Assembly: GCA_964608265.1 (NCBI GenBank) | Contig: CAZSNP010000004.1 | Location: 60,121-124,120 of the forward strand | From: JANWXR01 sp964608265 | Lineage (GTDB): Bacteria; Chloroflexota; Anaerolineae; Anaerolineales; UBA6663 | DNA: 64,000 nucleotides | Direction: 5' to 3' | Shown: in pieces, positions 25,401-34,393 of the stretch | Numbering within the stretch: position 1 is the stretch's first letter | Layout of the letters: the number at the start of each line of letters is the position of its first letter | Made by a program: the position numbers and the translations under genes | Notes under the pieces: model-generated | Seen by the model: only the letters and a program-made list of their open reading frames with translations | The model's database searches: none | Told to the model about the DNA's origin: nothing

Positions 25401-26693
25401 GGCCAGAGCTACTTCGAGCGCATCGTCGGGCGCGTGGCCGCCAGCAACATCGTGGACCCGAAGACCGGCGAGGTCATCGTGGCGCGGAACGAGATCATCG
25501 AAGAGGCGCCGGCGCAGCGGATTGCGGCCTCGCCCATCGAGCAGGTGTTCTCGCGCAGCGCGCTCACCTGCGCCTCGCAACACGGGTTGTGCCAGTTATG
25601 CTACGGGCGCGATCTCGGTCGCGGCAAGCTGGTCGAAATCGGCGTGGCCGTCGGCATCGTTGCGGCGCAATCCATCGGCGAGCCGGGCACGCAGTTGACT
25701 TTGCGCACGTTCCACACCGGCGGTGTGGCGGCCGGCGGCGACATCACCACCGGTCTGCCGCGCGTGGAGGAACTCTTCGAGAGCCGCAAGAAGCCCAAGG
25801 GCGAGGCCGTCATCACCGAGATCGACGGCGTGGTGGAGGTCATCCGCTCCGAGAAGCCCGGCGGGCCGCGCTTTGTGAAAGTGATTGATGCGGCGGTGAT
25901 GCAGGACGAATACGAAGTGCCCGGCAACTGGTCGATCAAGGTCGAGAACGGGCAGGCCGTCAACGCGAGCGAGGTGCTGGCCGCACGTGGCGAGAGCGAA
26001 ATCGTCGCCACGCACGGCGGCAAGGTCAAACTGAAAGAGCGTTCCATCGTCATCACTTACGAGCGCCGCGAGGAGCAGGAGTATGAAGTGCCCGGCTCGA
26101 TGCGGTTGCTGGTGGTGGATGGGCAACGGGTGCGTGCCGGCGACTCGCTCACCGAAGGCGCGCTCAACCCACATCGCATCCTGCGCATCCTCGGTCGCGA
26201 GGCGTGCGAGTTGTATCTGATGACCGAAATCCAAAAGGTCTATCGCGCGCAGGGCCAGAACATCAACGACAAGCACTTCGAGGTCATCATCCGCAAGATG
26301 CTGTCCAAAGTGCAGATCACGCGGCCCGGCGACACCGACTACCTGCCCGGTGAGCTGATTGATCGCATTCAGCTTCAGCACGAGAACGAGGCGCTGGTGG
26401 CCGATGGCAAGCAGCCGGCGGCCGCGGTGCCGGTGCTGCTCGGCGTGACGAAGGCGTCGCTCTCCACCGACTCGTTCCTGAGCGCGGCCTCGTTCCAGCA
26501 CACCATCAAGGTGCTGGCCGGCGCGGCCATCGAGGCCAAGAGCGATCCGTTGTACGGCCTGAAGGAGAACGTCATCATCGGCAAGCTCATCCCGGCCGGC
26601 ACCGGCTTCTGGGAATACAACGAGCGGGCCGTCGAGTTGCCGCCGGCCGAAGACGACGCCGGCAACGGCGCCGGGCTGGTCGAAGCCGAGTAA
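22428..26693 (+). CDS. rpoC: DNA-directed RNA polymerase subunit beta'
   Basis: 1421 residues; ribosome-binding site GGGAGG 6 nt before the ATG. The zinc ribbon is intact (C68, C70, C83, C86). Residues about 140-330 form a Lys/Glu-rich coiled-coil insertion between the zinc region and the core, as in several Chloroflexota and Thermus-type enzymes. The catalytic loop NADFDGDQMA carries the Mg2+ aspartates D636, D638 and D640. The second zinc site is the CASQHGLCQLCYGRD region with the upstream Cys of SIHDCGTEGG, and the trigger loop region (GPLAMMAKSGATKGGFG) is intact. rpoB is not adjacent: the upstream neighbour is divergent and unrelated. Confidence 0.98.
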   Translation: MSDAPRNSANEAKTFSALRISLASPDQIKSWSYGEVLKPETINYRRLRPEKDGLFCEAIFGPTRDWQCYCGKYKNVRYKGIVCDKCGVEVTRSSVRRERMGHIDLAAPVAHVWYTRRVPSYLGLLLDVSRRNLDRVLYFAQYVVTHVDEDARQKALKRLDEEIGREEKRRLDDVNQKIQQMKHQRDKKLGDLEAKREAVKEKYESDAAEKIDPVMKEAQKLERSLAEKMETTIRVPITFSYTDEVIADKGETIARKHTTALTRLVQAHVGQIENELKEKRDRALEKIKEEVDKLKAEAEDAIVKLRMDVEGGYDDLKDKGSSDRDELQSLQPLMFLGETKYRELKQKYGQVFKADMGAEAFLELLKSMDMDKTAKELWHEIRTTKSKQKRKKALKRLKVVEALRRSHNRPEWMILTTLPVIPPDLRPMVQLDGGRFATSDLNDLYRRVINRNNRLKRLLELGAPDVIVRNEKRMLQEAVDSLIDNSQRGKMLSRRGRRELKSLSDMLKGKKGRFRRNLLGKRVDYSGRSVIVVGPTLKLHQCGLPKTMALELYRPFVIAKLVEYSYASNVKGAKRFIERERPEVWEVLEEVIRERPVLLNRAPTLHRLGIQAFEPILVEGKAIQIHPLVCTAFNADFDGDQMAVHVPLSQKSVEEARELMLSTTNLLKPADGEPIVGPSKDMVLGVYYLTFWHPTETPKTWHTFSDLDDVEMAYSLDQVKIHTKIKLSVNTWYNEKNERYARPQKRIVETTVGRALFNRVMPDEMRFVNEVLDKGGLQKLVGRCYQVVGPERTTDIVDEIKNIGFKYATRSGVTIAINDLSVPEEKARVVDRTLGEQQELEKMYRRGLLTEQEMNDRVIDMWSKARDEVARAVSAGLNPAGPLAMMAKSGATKGGFGPISQLAGMRGLMADPSGRIIPLPIRSNFREGLTTLEYFISTHGARKGLADTALRTADAGYLTRRLVDVAQDQIVSIHDCGTEGGIWVRRKDDVAGQSYFERIVGRVAASNIVDPKTGEVIVARNEIIEEAPAQRIAASPIEQVFSRSALTCASQHGLCQLCYGRDLGRGKLVEIGVAVGIVAAQSIGEPGTQLTLRTFHTGGVAAGGDITTGLPRVEELFESRKKPKGEAVITEIDGVVEVIRSEKPGGPRFVKVIDAAVMQDEYEVPGNWSIKVENGQAVNASEVLAARGESEIVATHGGKVKLKERSIVITYERREEQEYEVPGSMRLLVVDGQRVRAGDSLTEGALNPHRILRILGREACELYLMTEIQKVYRAQGQNINDKHFEVIIRKMLSKVQITRPGDTDYLPGELIDRIQLQHENEALVADGKQPAAAVPVLLGVTKASLSTDSFLSAASFQHTIKVLAGAAIEAKSDPLYGLKENVIIGKLIPAGTGFWEYNERAVELPPAEDDAGNGAGLVEAE

Positions 26694-26710
26694 CCTCCGC
26701 TCAAACGGCA

Positions 26711-26749
26711 GCCGCCGGTCACAGCACAGTGACCGGCGGCTTTTGTTTT
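26711..26749 (+). terminator. Intrinsic terminator of rpoC
   Basis: A perfect 12-bp GC-rich stem, GCCGCCGGTCAC (26711-26722) with GTGACCGGCGGC (26729-26740), has a 6-nt loop and is followed by TTTTGTTTT. It is 18 bp after the rpoC stop. Confidence 0.95.
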
Positions 26750-26768
26750 GCGGGAGCGAACGGGCCGA

Positions 26769-29700
26769 CTACGCGCGCTCGAACTCGGCCCTGGATTGCT
26801 GTTGGGCCTCATCAAAGGCCTGGCGGATCTGTGCCACCAGCCTCTCGGCCGCCGGGAGGTCGCCCGCTCGGGCGCGCTCCTCCACGGCGGAGGCCAGCGC
26901 GCCGACGTGGTGAAAGCCGAGGCTGCGGCTGCTGCCCTTGAGGCTGTGAGCCAGGTCCCCCAGCCGGCTCGCTTGCTTCAACCGCACGGCGGCCTCCAAC
27001 TCATGGAGGATGGTGGGCGCTCGGGTGAGAAATTGCCGCAGGATGTTCAACGACCCGGTGTGGCCCAGCTCGCGGCGCAGATGGCCAAAGTCCCGCATCG
27101 CATTCTCCGCCGAGGCGGGGGGCGCCTCGCCTGGGGTGAGCTTGAGCCAGCGTTCGACCACGGCGCGCAAGTCCTTCAATTGAATCGGTTTGCTGATGTA
27201 GTCGTCCATGCCGGCAGCCAGACACAGCTCACGAAAGCCGGGCATGACGTTGGCGGTCAGGGCGATGATGCGGGGCTGCCGGTCGGCGGGGAAGTCGGCG
27301 CGGATGCGGCGCGCGGCTTCCAGCCCATCCATCACCGGCATCTGCGAATCCATCAGGATCACTGCATACGGCGTTTGACGCAGGGCGGCCAGCGCTTGCT
27401 CACCATCGCCGACCGCGTCGCCCCGCAAGCCAAGCCGCTCGAGCATCACCAGCGACAATTGTTGATTGACCTCGTTGTCATCGGCGACGAGGACACGCGC
27501 CGCGCGGGCGGGCACGACGGACTGAGGCGCGAGCGGTGCTTCGAGCGCCCGTCGTGGGGTGAGGCGGCCCCCCAGCGCGGTCACCAGCGCCTCGCCGAGC
27601 ACGCCGGCCTTGATCGGCTTGTGGACGATGACGCTGGCCAGATGCGCGGTACTGGTTGCGACGGTGGCGTTCACCGGCGCCAGCCGCAGGATGGGCAGGG
27701 TGGGCCAGCGCGCGCGCAGCGGCTCGGTGAGGCCGAGGCCGCCCTCGACGATGACGACATCAACCGGGTTGATGCGTTGGGCCAACTCAAGCGCCTCGTC
27801 CGGCGTGCGCGCCAGGATCGCGGTCAATCCCCAACTCTGCAACAGCCACTTCAACACCGTTTGGTTCACCGGCCGGGTTACGGCGATGAGGGCCGTGCGG
27901 CCCGGCAACACGCCGTCCGGGTCGAGGGTCTCCGCTGTCGACTCGGCTTCGTGCGCGGGCAGGGTGATATTGAACGTCGCGCCTTCGCCCGGAACGCCGC
28001 TGCTCTCCACCCAGATCCGTCCGCCCATCATTTGCACGATGGAGCGCGAAATGGCCAGGCCGAGACCGGTGCCGCCGTACCTGCGGGTGATGGAAGTATC
28101 GAGTTGGCTGAACGATTTGAAGAGCCGGTCTTGCCGGTCATGCGGGATGCCCGGCCCCGTATCGCGCACGGCGATGTGCAGGACGAACTGCCGGTCGGAG
28201 TCGTCGAGCCAGAAGCCGTAGCCTTCGGCTTTGATCTCGAGCACCACCTCGCCGCGCTCGGTGAACTTCACCGCATTGCCGAGCAGGTTGACGATGACCT
28301 GTCGCAGGCGGGCTTCGTCGCCGAGCAGGGCGGGCGGCGTGCCCGGTTCAATGAGGGCAGCCAACTCGAGGCCCTTGTCGGCCGCTTTCAGCGCCACGAC
28401 ATCCAGCGCGGACTCCACGCAGCGGCGCAGCTCGAAGGGCTGCCGCTCCAACTCCAGCCGGCCGGCTTCGATCTTGGAGAAGTCGAGCAAGTCGTTGATG
28501 AGGGTAAGCAACGTATCGCCGCTGGCGCGCACCGTCTCGACAAAGCTGCGCTGCTGCGCGGTCAGGGGCGTGTTCGCCAGCACATCCGTCATCCCCACGA
28601 TGCCGTTGAGCGGCGTGCGGATTTCGTGGCTCATGTTCGCCAGGAAGACGCTCTTGGCCTGATTGGCCTCCTCCGCCGCCTGGCGTGCCTGCTGCGCCGT
28701 CGCAAACAGGCTGGCGTTCTCGAGCGCAATCGCGGCCTGCGACGCCAGCAACTTCAACAGTTCAAGGTCCTCACTTGCATAAGCCTGTAACTGATAGGTT
28801 TGCACGGACAGCACGCCGGTGATGCGCGGCCCGATCTGCAACGGCAGTGCCATGAGGGAACGGATCATCGGTTCATCGGGCGCGTAGGACGGCTGGGCCC
28901 CGAGCGACTCGCCGATTTCGCGGGTGAACTCGCCGAAGAACAACGTCTCGCCCAGGGTGACGACGTGCCCGAGCATGCCCTGATCGGCGGGCCTGCGCCG
29001 GCGGGGCTCGCGCTGGCCGCGGTCTATCACGTAGACCAAATCCAGTTCGTGGGTCTCGGGCGCCAGCAGCCCGATGATGACGGCGTCCGCCGGCATGACC
29101 TGGCTGATGGCGCGCTGGATCGAGCCGAAGATGCTTTCGTGATCCATGCTCGCGCTGATTTCCTGCGCGGCGCGATACAGGGCTTCGCGGCGTTCGGCGG
29201 CGCGACGGGTGCCGTCGAACAGGCGGGCGTTCTCGTACGCGATGGCGGCGTGCGCGCTCAAGAGTGTAAACAACTCATAATCATCAGGCGAGTAGGCGTG
29301 CGGGGTGTAACTCTGCACCGTCATCGCCCCGGTGATCGTATCGCCGACGCGGAGCGGGACGGCCATGATGGACTCGGTCGGGCGCGGGTCGCCGAATTTC
29401 TCCGCGCCCAGCGCGCGCAACGCCGCCTCATCGTACCGGCCCAGGTTCACGGTGACGTTGTGGGTGATGACGTGCCCAATCATCCCCATCCCGACGGGTC
29501 GGCGCTGATTCTCGAGCCGCTGCTCCTGATCGACGACGTAGATCAGCTCCCGCTCGTCCCGGCCCGCCGTCACCAGGCTGATCAGGATGAAATCCACCTG
29601 CATCAACGCCGCCAGGGCGTGATGAATGGCGACGCTGATGTGCTCCGAGTCCACGCTGGCGCTGATGGTTTGGCTGGCGCGATACAGCGCCTCGCGCCGC

Positions 29701-32700
29701 CGGGCGGCCCGGGCCGTTTGCTCATACAGCCGAGTGTTCTCGATGGCGACCGCGACCTGTGCGGCAAAGGCCGTCACCAGGTTGGCGTGATGGGGCCTGA
29801 AAAAATCCGGCTCGCGGCGGTCGAGCGCCAGCATGCCGATGAGGCGCTCGCGCACGATGAGCGGCACCCCCAGCCACGAGCGGATGTGCTCGGCATGGAA
29901 AGCGGCGTCTTTGAAGTGGGGGTATTCGACCGGCGCATCCGGCAGGATGACGGGACGGCGCGTTTCCAGCACGACTGTGTTCGGGTTGTGACCGGGCACC
30001 GGGAAGCGTACCCCGATGACGTGGGCGGGGATTGACCAGCCATGCCCGCCGACGATTTCGAGATATCCGTCGCCGAGCAACTGAACCGAGGCGCTGTCGT
30101 GCGGCACCACCCGCCGCAACTCGGCCAGGATGCGCTCGACGGCGTCATCGCGGCTCAACGTGGCGGTGACGATGGCCCCGGCCTGGCGCAGCGTCTCGGC
30201 TTCATCGGCGCTGCGTTTCACTTTTTCGAACAGCCGGACCGTCTCAAACGCCGAGGCCGCATAGGTCGAGAGTGATTCGAGCAGTTCGCGATCTTCGGGT
30301 GTGTATTGCACCGGCGCATAGCTCTGCACGGACAGCATGCCGGTGATGGTGTTGCCCAGGCGCAACGGCACGCAGATCGCCCGATTGGCCCGGTGCGCCT
30401 CGACCCCAAACTCCACTGCCCCGGCGAGGTCGCGGAATTCCGGGCTGTCCAGGTCATCCACCTGCAAACTCTCACCCCGGCGAATGATGAAGGCGGCCAG
30501 GCTGGGCTCGCCGAGCTTCACGGGGCCGGCCTCCCGCTGCCGGCCATTGTCGTGCACATACTCGTAGCGGATGGTCTGGCCGTCCTCCAACAGCCGCGCG
30601 ATGACGACGCACTCGGCCGGCATCAGCTGCGCGATGGTGCGATGGATGGCCGCGCACACCGCTGCCCGATCCACACTGGCGCCGATCTCCTGGCTGGCCC
30701 GGTACAGGGTGGCCCGCCGCTCAGCCGTCCGCACGGCGTGTTCATACAGCGAGGCATTTTCGAAAGCCGTCGCCACATACGCCGCCAGCATTTCGAGCAG
30801 CTCCCGGTCTTCCACCGAATAGACGGCCGGCGCGAAGTTCTGCACCGAGATCATGCCGATGATGTTCTCGCCCAGCCGTATCGGCACGGCCAGCGCCGCA
30901 CAGCGTTGTTCGGATTGAACGCCAAAGTTTTGTGCCCCGGTCAATTCGGCCACGGCCGGGTCGTTGATGTCGGTGACGTGCACACTTTCGCCCGAGGCGA
31001 TGACGTAGCGCGCCAGGCTGGGGGAGTCGAAGTCCACGGTTTCCGGCGGCCAGCTTTGGCCCGCGTCGTACAAATACTCGTACTTGATCAAGCGGCCTTC
31101 ATCTTCGACCCGCGCGATGACGACGGAGCCGGCGGGCATGACTTGCTCGATGGCTTTGTGGATCGCCAGACAGATCTGCTGGCGGTCGGTGGTGGCGCCG
31201 ATGGACTGGCTGGCGCGGTACAGCGTAGCCCGCCGCTCAGTTGCCTTGAGGGCCTGATCGTTCAGGCGCGCGTTGGTGATGGCGATGACGGCTTGCTGGC
31301 CGAGCAAGGTCACCAGGCGGGTGTCCTGGACGGTGAAGCGGCGGCTGAGGTCGGTGTCGCCGATGTCGATGACGCCGAGCAGCGTTGAACCGCTCAGCAG
31401 CGGCACCGCCAGCGCCGAGGTGTTCGGCATGGTGGTGAATTGCTCCGAGCGCCCTGACCAGCGCCGATAGTCCTCGACGATTAGCGGTTGGCGGGTCAGC
31501 GCGCATTGCCCCATGAGACCTTCGCCCAACGCGAGGCGCGTGCCGGTGTAATCGCGGTCGAGGTTATGCGTGGCGACGATCTCCAGCTCCTGGGTCGCAG
31601 CCTCGAACAACGCCAGGTTGCCCATGTCGGCGCGGGTCAACTGGAGCGCCCGCAGCAGGATGGAGCGCAACAGCCGGGGCAGGTTGAGTTCGGCGGAGAT
31701 GTCGGCCACGCTCTCGCGCAGGGCCTCCAGCTCGTGCACGCGCTGCTGCGCGGCGGCCTCGGCCCGCTGGCGCTCGGCCAGCTCCTGCTGGAGCGAGTCG
31801 TACAGCCGCGCGTTCTTCATGGCGAGGGAGATGTGCTCGCTCAGGGCCAATGCCAGACGCAGGTCTTCGTCGTTGAGCAAACGCCCGCGCCGGGTCTCGA
31901 TATCGAGCGTGCCCACCACGCGGCCTGCGTCGAGCAGCGGCACGCACACTTCCGATTGGGCGTCGCCGAGCGCGTCCACGTAGTCCAGGTCCCTGGAAAC
32001 ATCCACGACCAGCTCCGGCCGGCCGGTCCGCGCGACGCGCCCCATGATGCCGCGCGTGATGGGCAGCCGCGCCATCCCCGGCGCATACCCGACCTGATGC
32101 TGCGCCACCAGCTCATCGCCCTCGAGCAGAAAGAGGCTGACGTGTTCGTAGGCAAAGGTTTCGACGATGGCCTCGACAACGGTGCGGAAGAACGACGCGG
32201 TGTTGAGTTCCAGCGCCATGGCGAAGCGCACTCGGTCGAGCAGCGCCAACTCCTGCATGCGCCGCTCCAGCGCCTCCTCTGTCAGTTTGCGGATGGTGAT
32301 GTCCTGACCGGCGACAATGGCCAGCCCGTCCGGCGTCGTCGAGCGATGCCACAGAATCCAACGCCGGGCGCCGGACTTGTGGCGGTGGAGGAGTTCGTAC
32401 GGCGCGTCATTGACGGCGCTGGTTCGCATGAGCCGGCGATAATAGGCGCGTCGCTCTGCGCCGCATTCCGGCGTCGCGTACACCGTTGCCCACCACGCCG
32501 CTCCCAGCACCTCGGCCGGCGCGTAGCCGAGGACCTGCTCCACCGACGGGCTGACGTAGACGACCTCGGCGCGCTGATCAATCACGACCACCAACGACGT
32601 CACCCGTTGCAGGACAGAGTCTGAGAACCTCAACCGTTCGTTCGACGCTGTCAACTCCATCGTGCGCTCGGCCACGCGGGCTTCGAGTGAACGATAGAGC

Positions 32701-34163
32701 GAGGCGTTCTCCACCGCCACGCCGATCTGGCTGCCGACCGCAGCCAGCCACGCGGGGGGCCAGTCGGGCAGGGGGCGGCCGCTGAGCGCGTTGTCGGCCA
32801 CGATGACGCCGACCGCATGCCCGCGGGACACCAGGGGCACCACCAGCCGGTCAGGTGAGTCCACCACCGGAAGTAACGTGTGGAACGCGCGGGCTGCCGG
32901 CGCGTCGGAGTCCAGCGGTAATTCACGGGCCGGGACAAGCCGCTCATCGTCGGGCGGGGTGTTGAGGGCGCGCTCGTGGGTGAGCAACTGGCGCTGTTCA
33001 TCCACCAACAACAGGCTGGCACGTTCCAACTGGGTGTATTTGAGAAACGCCTCCAAACACGGCTCGAGCATGTCCGCCGTCATCGGCACGGCGCTCAACG
33101 TTTGACTCAGGCTCTGCAGGGCGGTCAGCTCGGTCACCCTTTCATGCAGCGTCACGTTGCGCACTTGCAGGTCAGCCTGCGCCCGTTGCAATTCGGTGAA
33201 TTGCGCCCGGGCCGTCGCCTGCTGCTCGCGCAAAGCCTGTTGGGCGTGCCGGTGCTGATGCCGCACCCGCCGCAGCCAATCGATCCCCAGGCCGGCCAGG
33301 ACGGGCAGGGCCAGCCACAACCCGCTGCTCCAGCCCTCGCTGAGCCAGGCGGGGAGACGGATGAGCAGAAGCACAACCGCCAGCAACATCCCGAGCGCGC
33401 CAAATCCATCCGCCGGCTTCGGGTTGCGCCACACCAGCTTCCATTCGCAATCCGGCTGGCCGCGCGTCTGGCATCGCGTTTCGAAGACCTGCGCGCGCGG
33501 TTGGCCGAAGTAGTATTCGGGGATGGTGGCCAGGTGGCCTTGCAACGCGCGACACATGACGTGTTTGAAGCGCGCCTGCAGGTGTGGCGGCACGGCCGGC
33601 AATTGCAGGTCGGCGTTCCAGCGAATGACAGCGGAGTTGGCATCCGAGGTGATGAGGCGCAGACTGGCCGGGCGCTGCGAGACCCACCGGCCGGCCGTGA
33701 TCAGCAGACGCAGGAACTGGTTGATGTTGACCATGCCGCGCAGCAGCCGGCCCTCGGGGTAGTGCAGGTGCGTGCCGGCGACGAAGAAAAAATCCGGCGC
33801 GCCGGTGAGGGCCTCGGCGGCGTCCAACAGATACAGGATGAACTCGAACGAGTAATGGTTGTTTGGCTGTTCGAGGTAGGCCGGCGTCACATGATAAGCC
33901 GGGTCGGGGATGGCGGCGTTGAGGCGTTCGGTCAGCGCCGTCATGACCGCCGCGCGCGCCGCAACCAAATGTGCCTCGCGGTCGCGGGCCGACAGGTCGG
34001 GCGGCAACGCAGCGGCGGCGCGTTCGGCCGCGCACTCGCGCACAAAGCGCAGCAGGCCGCGCAAGCCCAAACCGGCGATATCCCGAATCGGTTGTCCGGC
34101 CTCATCCAGCCCGAACGGTCGCCCGGTCATGTGTCGCGGGAGCGGCGGAAGTTCAGCGGCCAT
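26769..34163 (-). CDS. Giant hybrid histidine kinase with eight GAF domains
   Basis: 2464 residues. Order: an N-terminal sensor (1-245) ending in a V4R-like Cys motif (ETRCQTRGQPDCEWKLVW), two membrane helices (about 250-305) and a coiled coil. Then come GAF1 (355-505), PAS (520-645), GAF2 to GAF8 (about 650-1825), HisKA (MSHEIRTPLNG, H1846) and HATPase (DTGPGI, GTGLGLA). A degenerate receiver (about 2085-2190, VVIVEGGLGL in place of the Asp motif), a full receiver (ILMDSQMP, D2272) and HPt (AHSLKGS, H2406) finish it. GAF4, 5, 7 and 8 begin with a near-identical linker (ERRxALYRASQxISAS), showing internal duplication. Domain limits are approximate. Ligands are unknown; GAF domains of this class bind small molecules or chromophores. 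Convergent with rpoC and divergent from gyrA. Confidence 0.93.
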   Translation of the reverse strand: MAAELPPLPRHMTGRPFGLDEAGQPIRDIAGLGLRGLLRFVRECAAERAAAALPPDLSARDREAHLVAARAAVMTALTERLNAAIPDPAYHVTPAYLEQPNNHYSFEFILYLLDAAEALTGAPDFFFVAGTHLHYPEGRLLRGMVNINQFLRLLITAGRWVSQRPASLRLITSDANSAVIRWNADLQLPAVPPHLQARFKHVMCRALQGHLATIPEYYFGQPRAQVFETRCQTRGQPDCEWKLVWRNPKPADGFGALGMLLAVVLLLIRLPAWLSEGWSSGLWLALPVLAGLGIDWLRRVRHQHRHAQQALREQQATARAQFTELQRAQADLQVRNVTLHERVTELTALQSLSQTLSAVPMTADMLEPCLEAFLKYTQLERASLLLVDEQRQLLTHERALNTPPDDERLVPARELPLDSDAPAARAFHTLLPVVDSPDRLVVPLVSRGHAVGVIVADNALSGRPLPDWPPAWLAAVGSQIGVAVENASLYRSLEARVAERTMELTASNERLRFSDSVLQRVTSLVVVIDQRAEVVYVSPSVEQVLGYAPAEVLGAAWWATVYATPECGAERRAYYRRLMRTSAVNDAPYELLHRHKSGARRWILWHRSTTPDGLAIVAGQDITIRKLTEEALERRMQELALLDRVRFAMALELNTASFFRTVVEAIVETFAYEHVSLFLLEGDELVAQHQVGYAPGMARLPITRGIMGRVARTGRPELVVDVSRDLDYVDALGDAQSEVCVPLLDAGRVVGTLDIETRRGRLLNDEDLRLALALSEHISLAMKNARLYDSLQQELAERQRAEAAAQQRVHELEALRESVADISAELNLPRLLRSILLRALQLTRADMGNLALFEAATQELEIVATHNLDRDYTGTRLALGEGLMGQCALTRQPLIVEDYRRWSGRSEQFTTMPNTSALAVPLLSGSTLLGVIDIGDTDLSRRFTVQDTRLVTLLGQQAVIAITNARLNDQALKATERRATLYRASQSIGATTDRQQICLAIHKAIEQVMPAGSVVIARVEDEGRLIKYEYLYDAGQSWPPETVDFDSPSLARYVIASGESVHVTDINDPAVAELTGAQNFGVQSEQRCAALAVPIRLGENIIGMISVQNFAPAVYSVEDRELLEMLAAYVATAFENASLYEHAVRTAERRATLYRASQEIGASVDRAAVCAAIHRTIAQLMPAECVVIARLLEDGQTIRYEYVHDNGRQREAGPVKLGEPSLAAFIIRRGESLQVDDLDSPEFRDLAGAVEFGVEAHRANRAICVPLRLGNTITGMLSVQSYAPVQYTPEDRELLESLSTYAASAFETVRLFEKVKRSADEAETLRQAGAIVTATLSRDDAVERILAELRRVVPHDSASVQLLGDGYLEIVGGHGWSIPAHVIGVRFPVPGHNPNTVVLETRRPVILPDAPVEYPHFKDAAFHAEHIRSWLGVPLIVRERLIGMLALDRREPDFFRPHHANLVTAFAAQVAVAIENTRLYEQTARAARRREALYRASQTISASVDSEHISVAIHHALAALMQVDFILISLVTAGRDERELIYVVDQEQRLENQRRPVGMGMIGHVITHNVTVNLGRYDEAALRALGAEKFGDPRPTESIMAVPLRVGDTITGAMTVQSYTPHAYSPDDYELFTLLSAHAAIAYENARLFDGTRRAAERREALYRAAQEISASMDHESIFGSIQRAISQVMPADAVIIGLLAPETHELDLVYVIDRGQREPRRRRPADQGMLGHVVTLGETLFFGEFTREIGESLGAQPSYAPDEPMIRSLMALPLQIGPRITGVLSVQTYQLQAYASEDLELLKLLASQAAIALENASLFATAQQARQAAEEANQAKSVFLANMSHEIRTPLNGIVGMTDVLANTPLTAQQRSFVETVRASGDTLLTLINDLLDFSKIEAGRLELERQPFELRRCVESALDVVALKAADKGLELAALIEPGTPPALLGDEARLRQVIVNLLGNAVKFTERGEVVLEIKAEGYGFWLDDSDRQFVLHIAVRDTGPGIPHDRQDRLFKSFSQLDTSITRRYGGTGLGLAISRSIVQMMGGRIWVESSGVPGEGATFNITLPAHEAESTAETLDPDGVLPGRTALIAVTRPVNQTVLKWLLQSWGLTAILARTPDEALELAQRINPVDVVIVEGGLGLTEPLRARWPTLPILRLAPVNATVATSTAHLASVIVHKPIKAGVLGEALVTALGGRLTPRRALEAPLAPQSVVPARAARVLVADDNEVNQQLSLVMLERLGLRGDAVGDGEQALAALRQTPYAVILMDSQMPVMDGLEAARRIRADFPADRQPRIIALTANVMPGFRELCLAAGMDDYISKPIQLKDLRAVVERWLKLTPGEAPPASAENAMRDFGHLRRELGHTGSLNILRQFLTRAPTILHELEAAVRLKQASRLGDLAHSLKGSSRSLGFHHVGALASAVEERARAGDLPAAERLVAQIRQAFDEAQQQSRAEFERA

Positions 34164-34292
34164 CGGTGGCGCCCGTCATACGCGGTGTGTCAGCATCGTC
34201 GAGAGATTCTACCGACTGACCTCGCGCCGCAAAGGATGGCGATTGTTGGGTTTTGTGCCGGGCCTTTACGCGGGATTAATGGCCGTTGGAAT

Positions 34293-34321
34293 TTGACACC
34301 GCCTCTCAAAACTCATATGAT
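34293..34321 (+). promoter_or_regulatory. Near-consensus sigma70 promoter of gyrA
   Basis: TTGACA at 34293-34298, a 17-bp spacer and TATGAT at 34316-34321. The leader to the ATG is about 65 nt and contains the Shine-Dalgarno sequence GAGGTGA. Confidence 0.85.
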
Positions 34322-34393
34322 TGCCGCCGCTTTGCTGGCCCCGCGAAAACCCGGCGCCCTGCCCGCCGCCCGCCGCACACTTGAGGTGATGCA

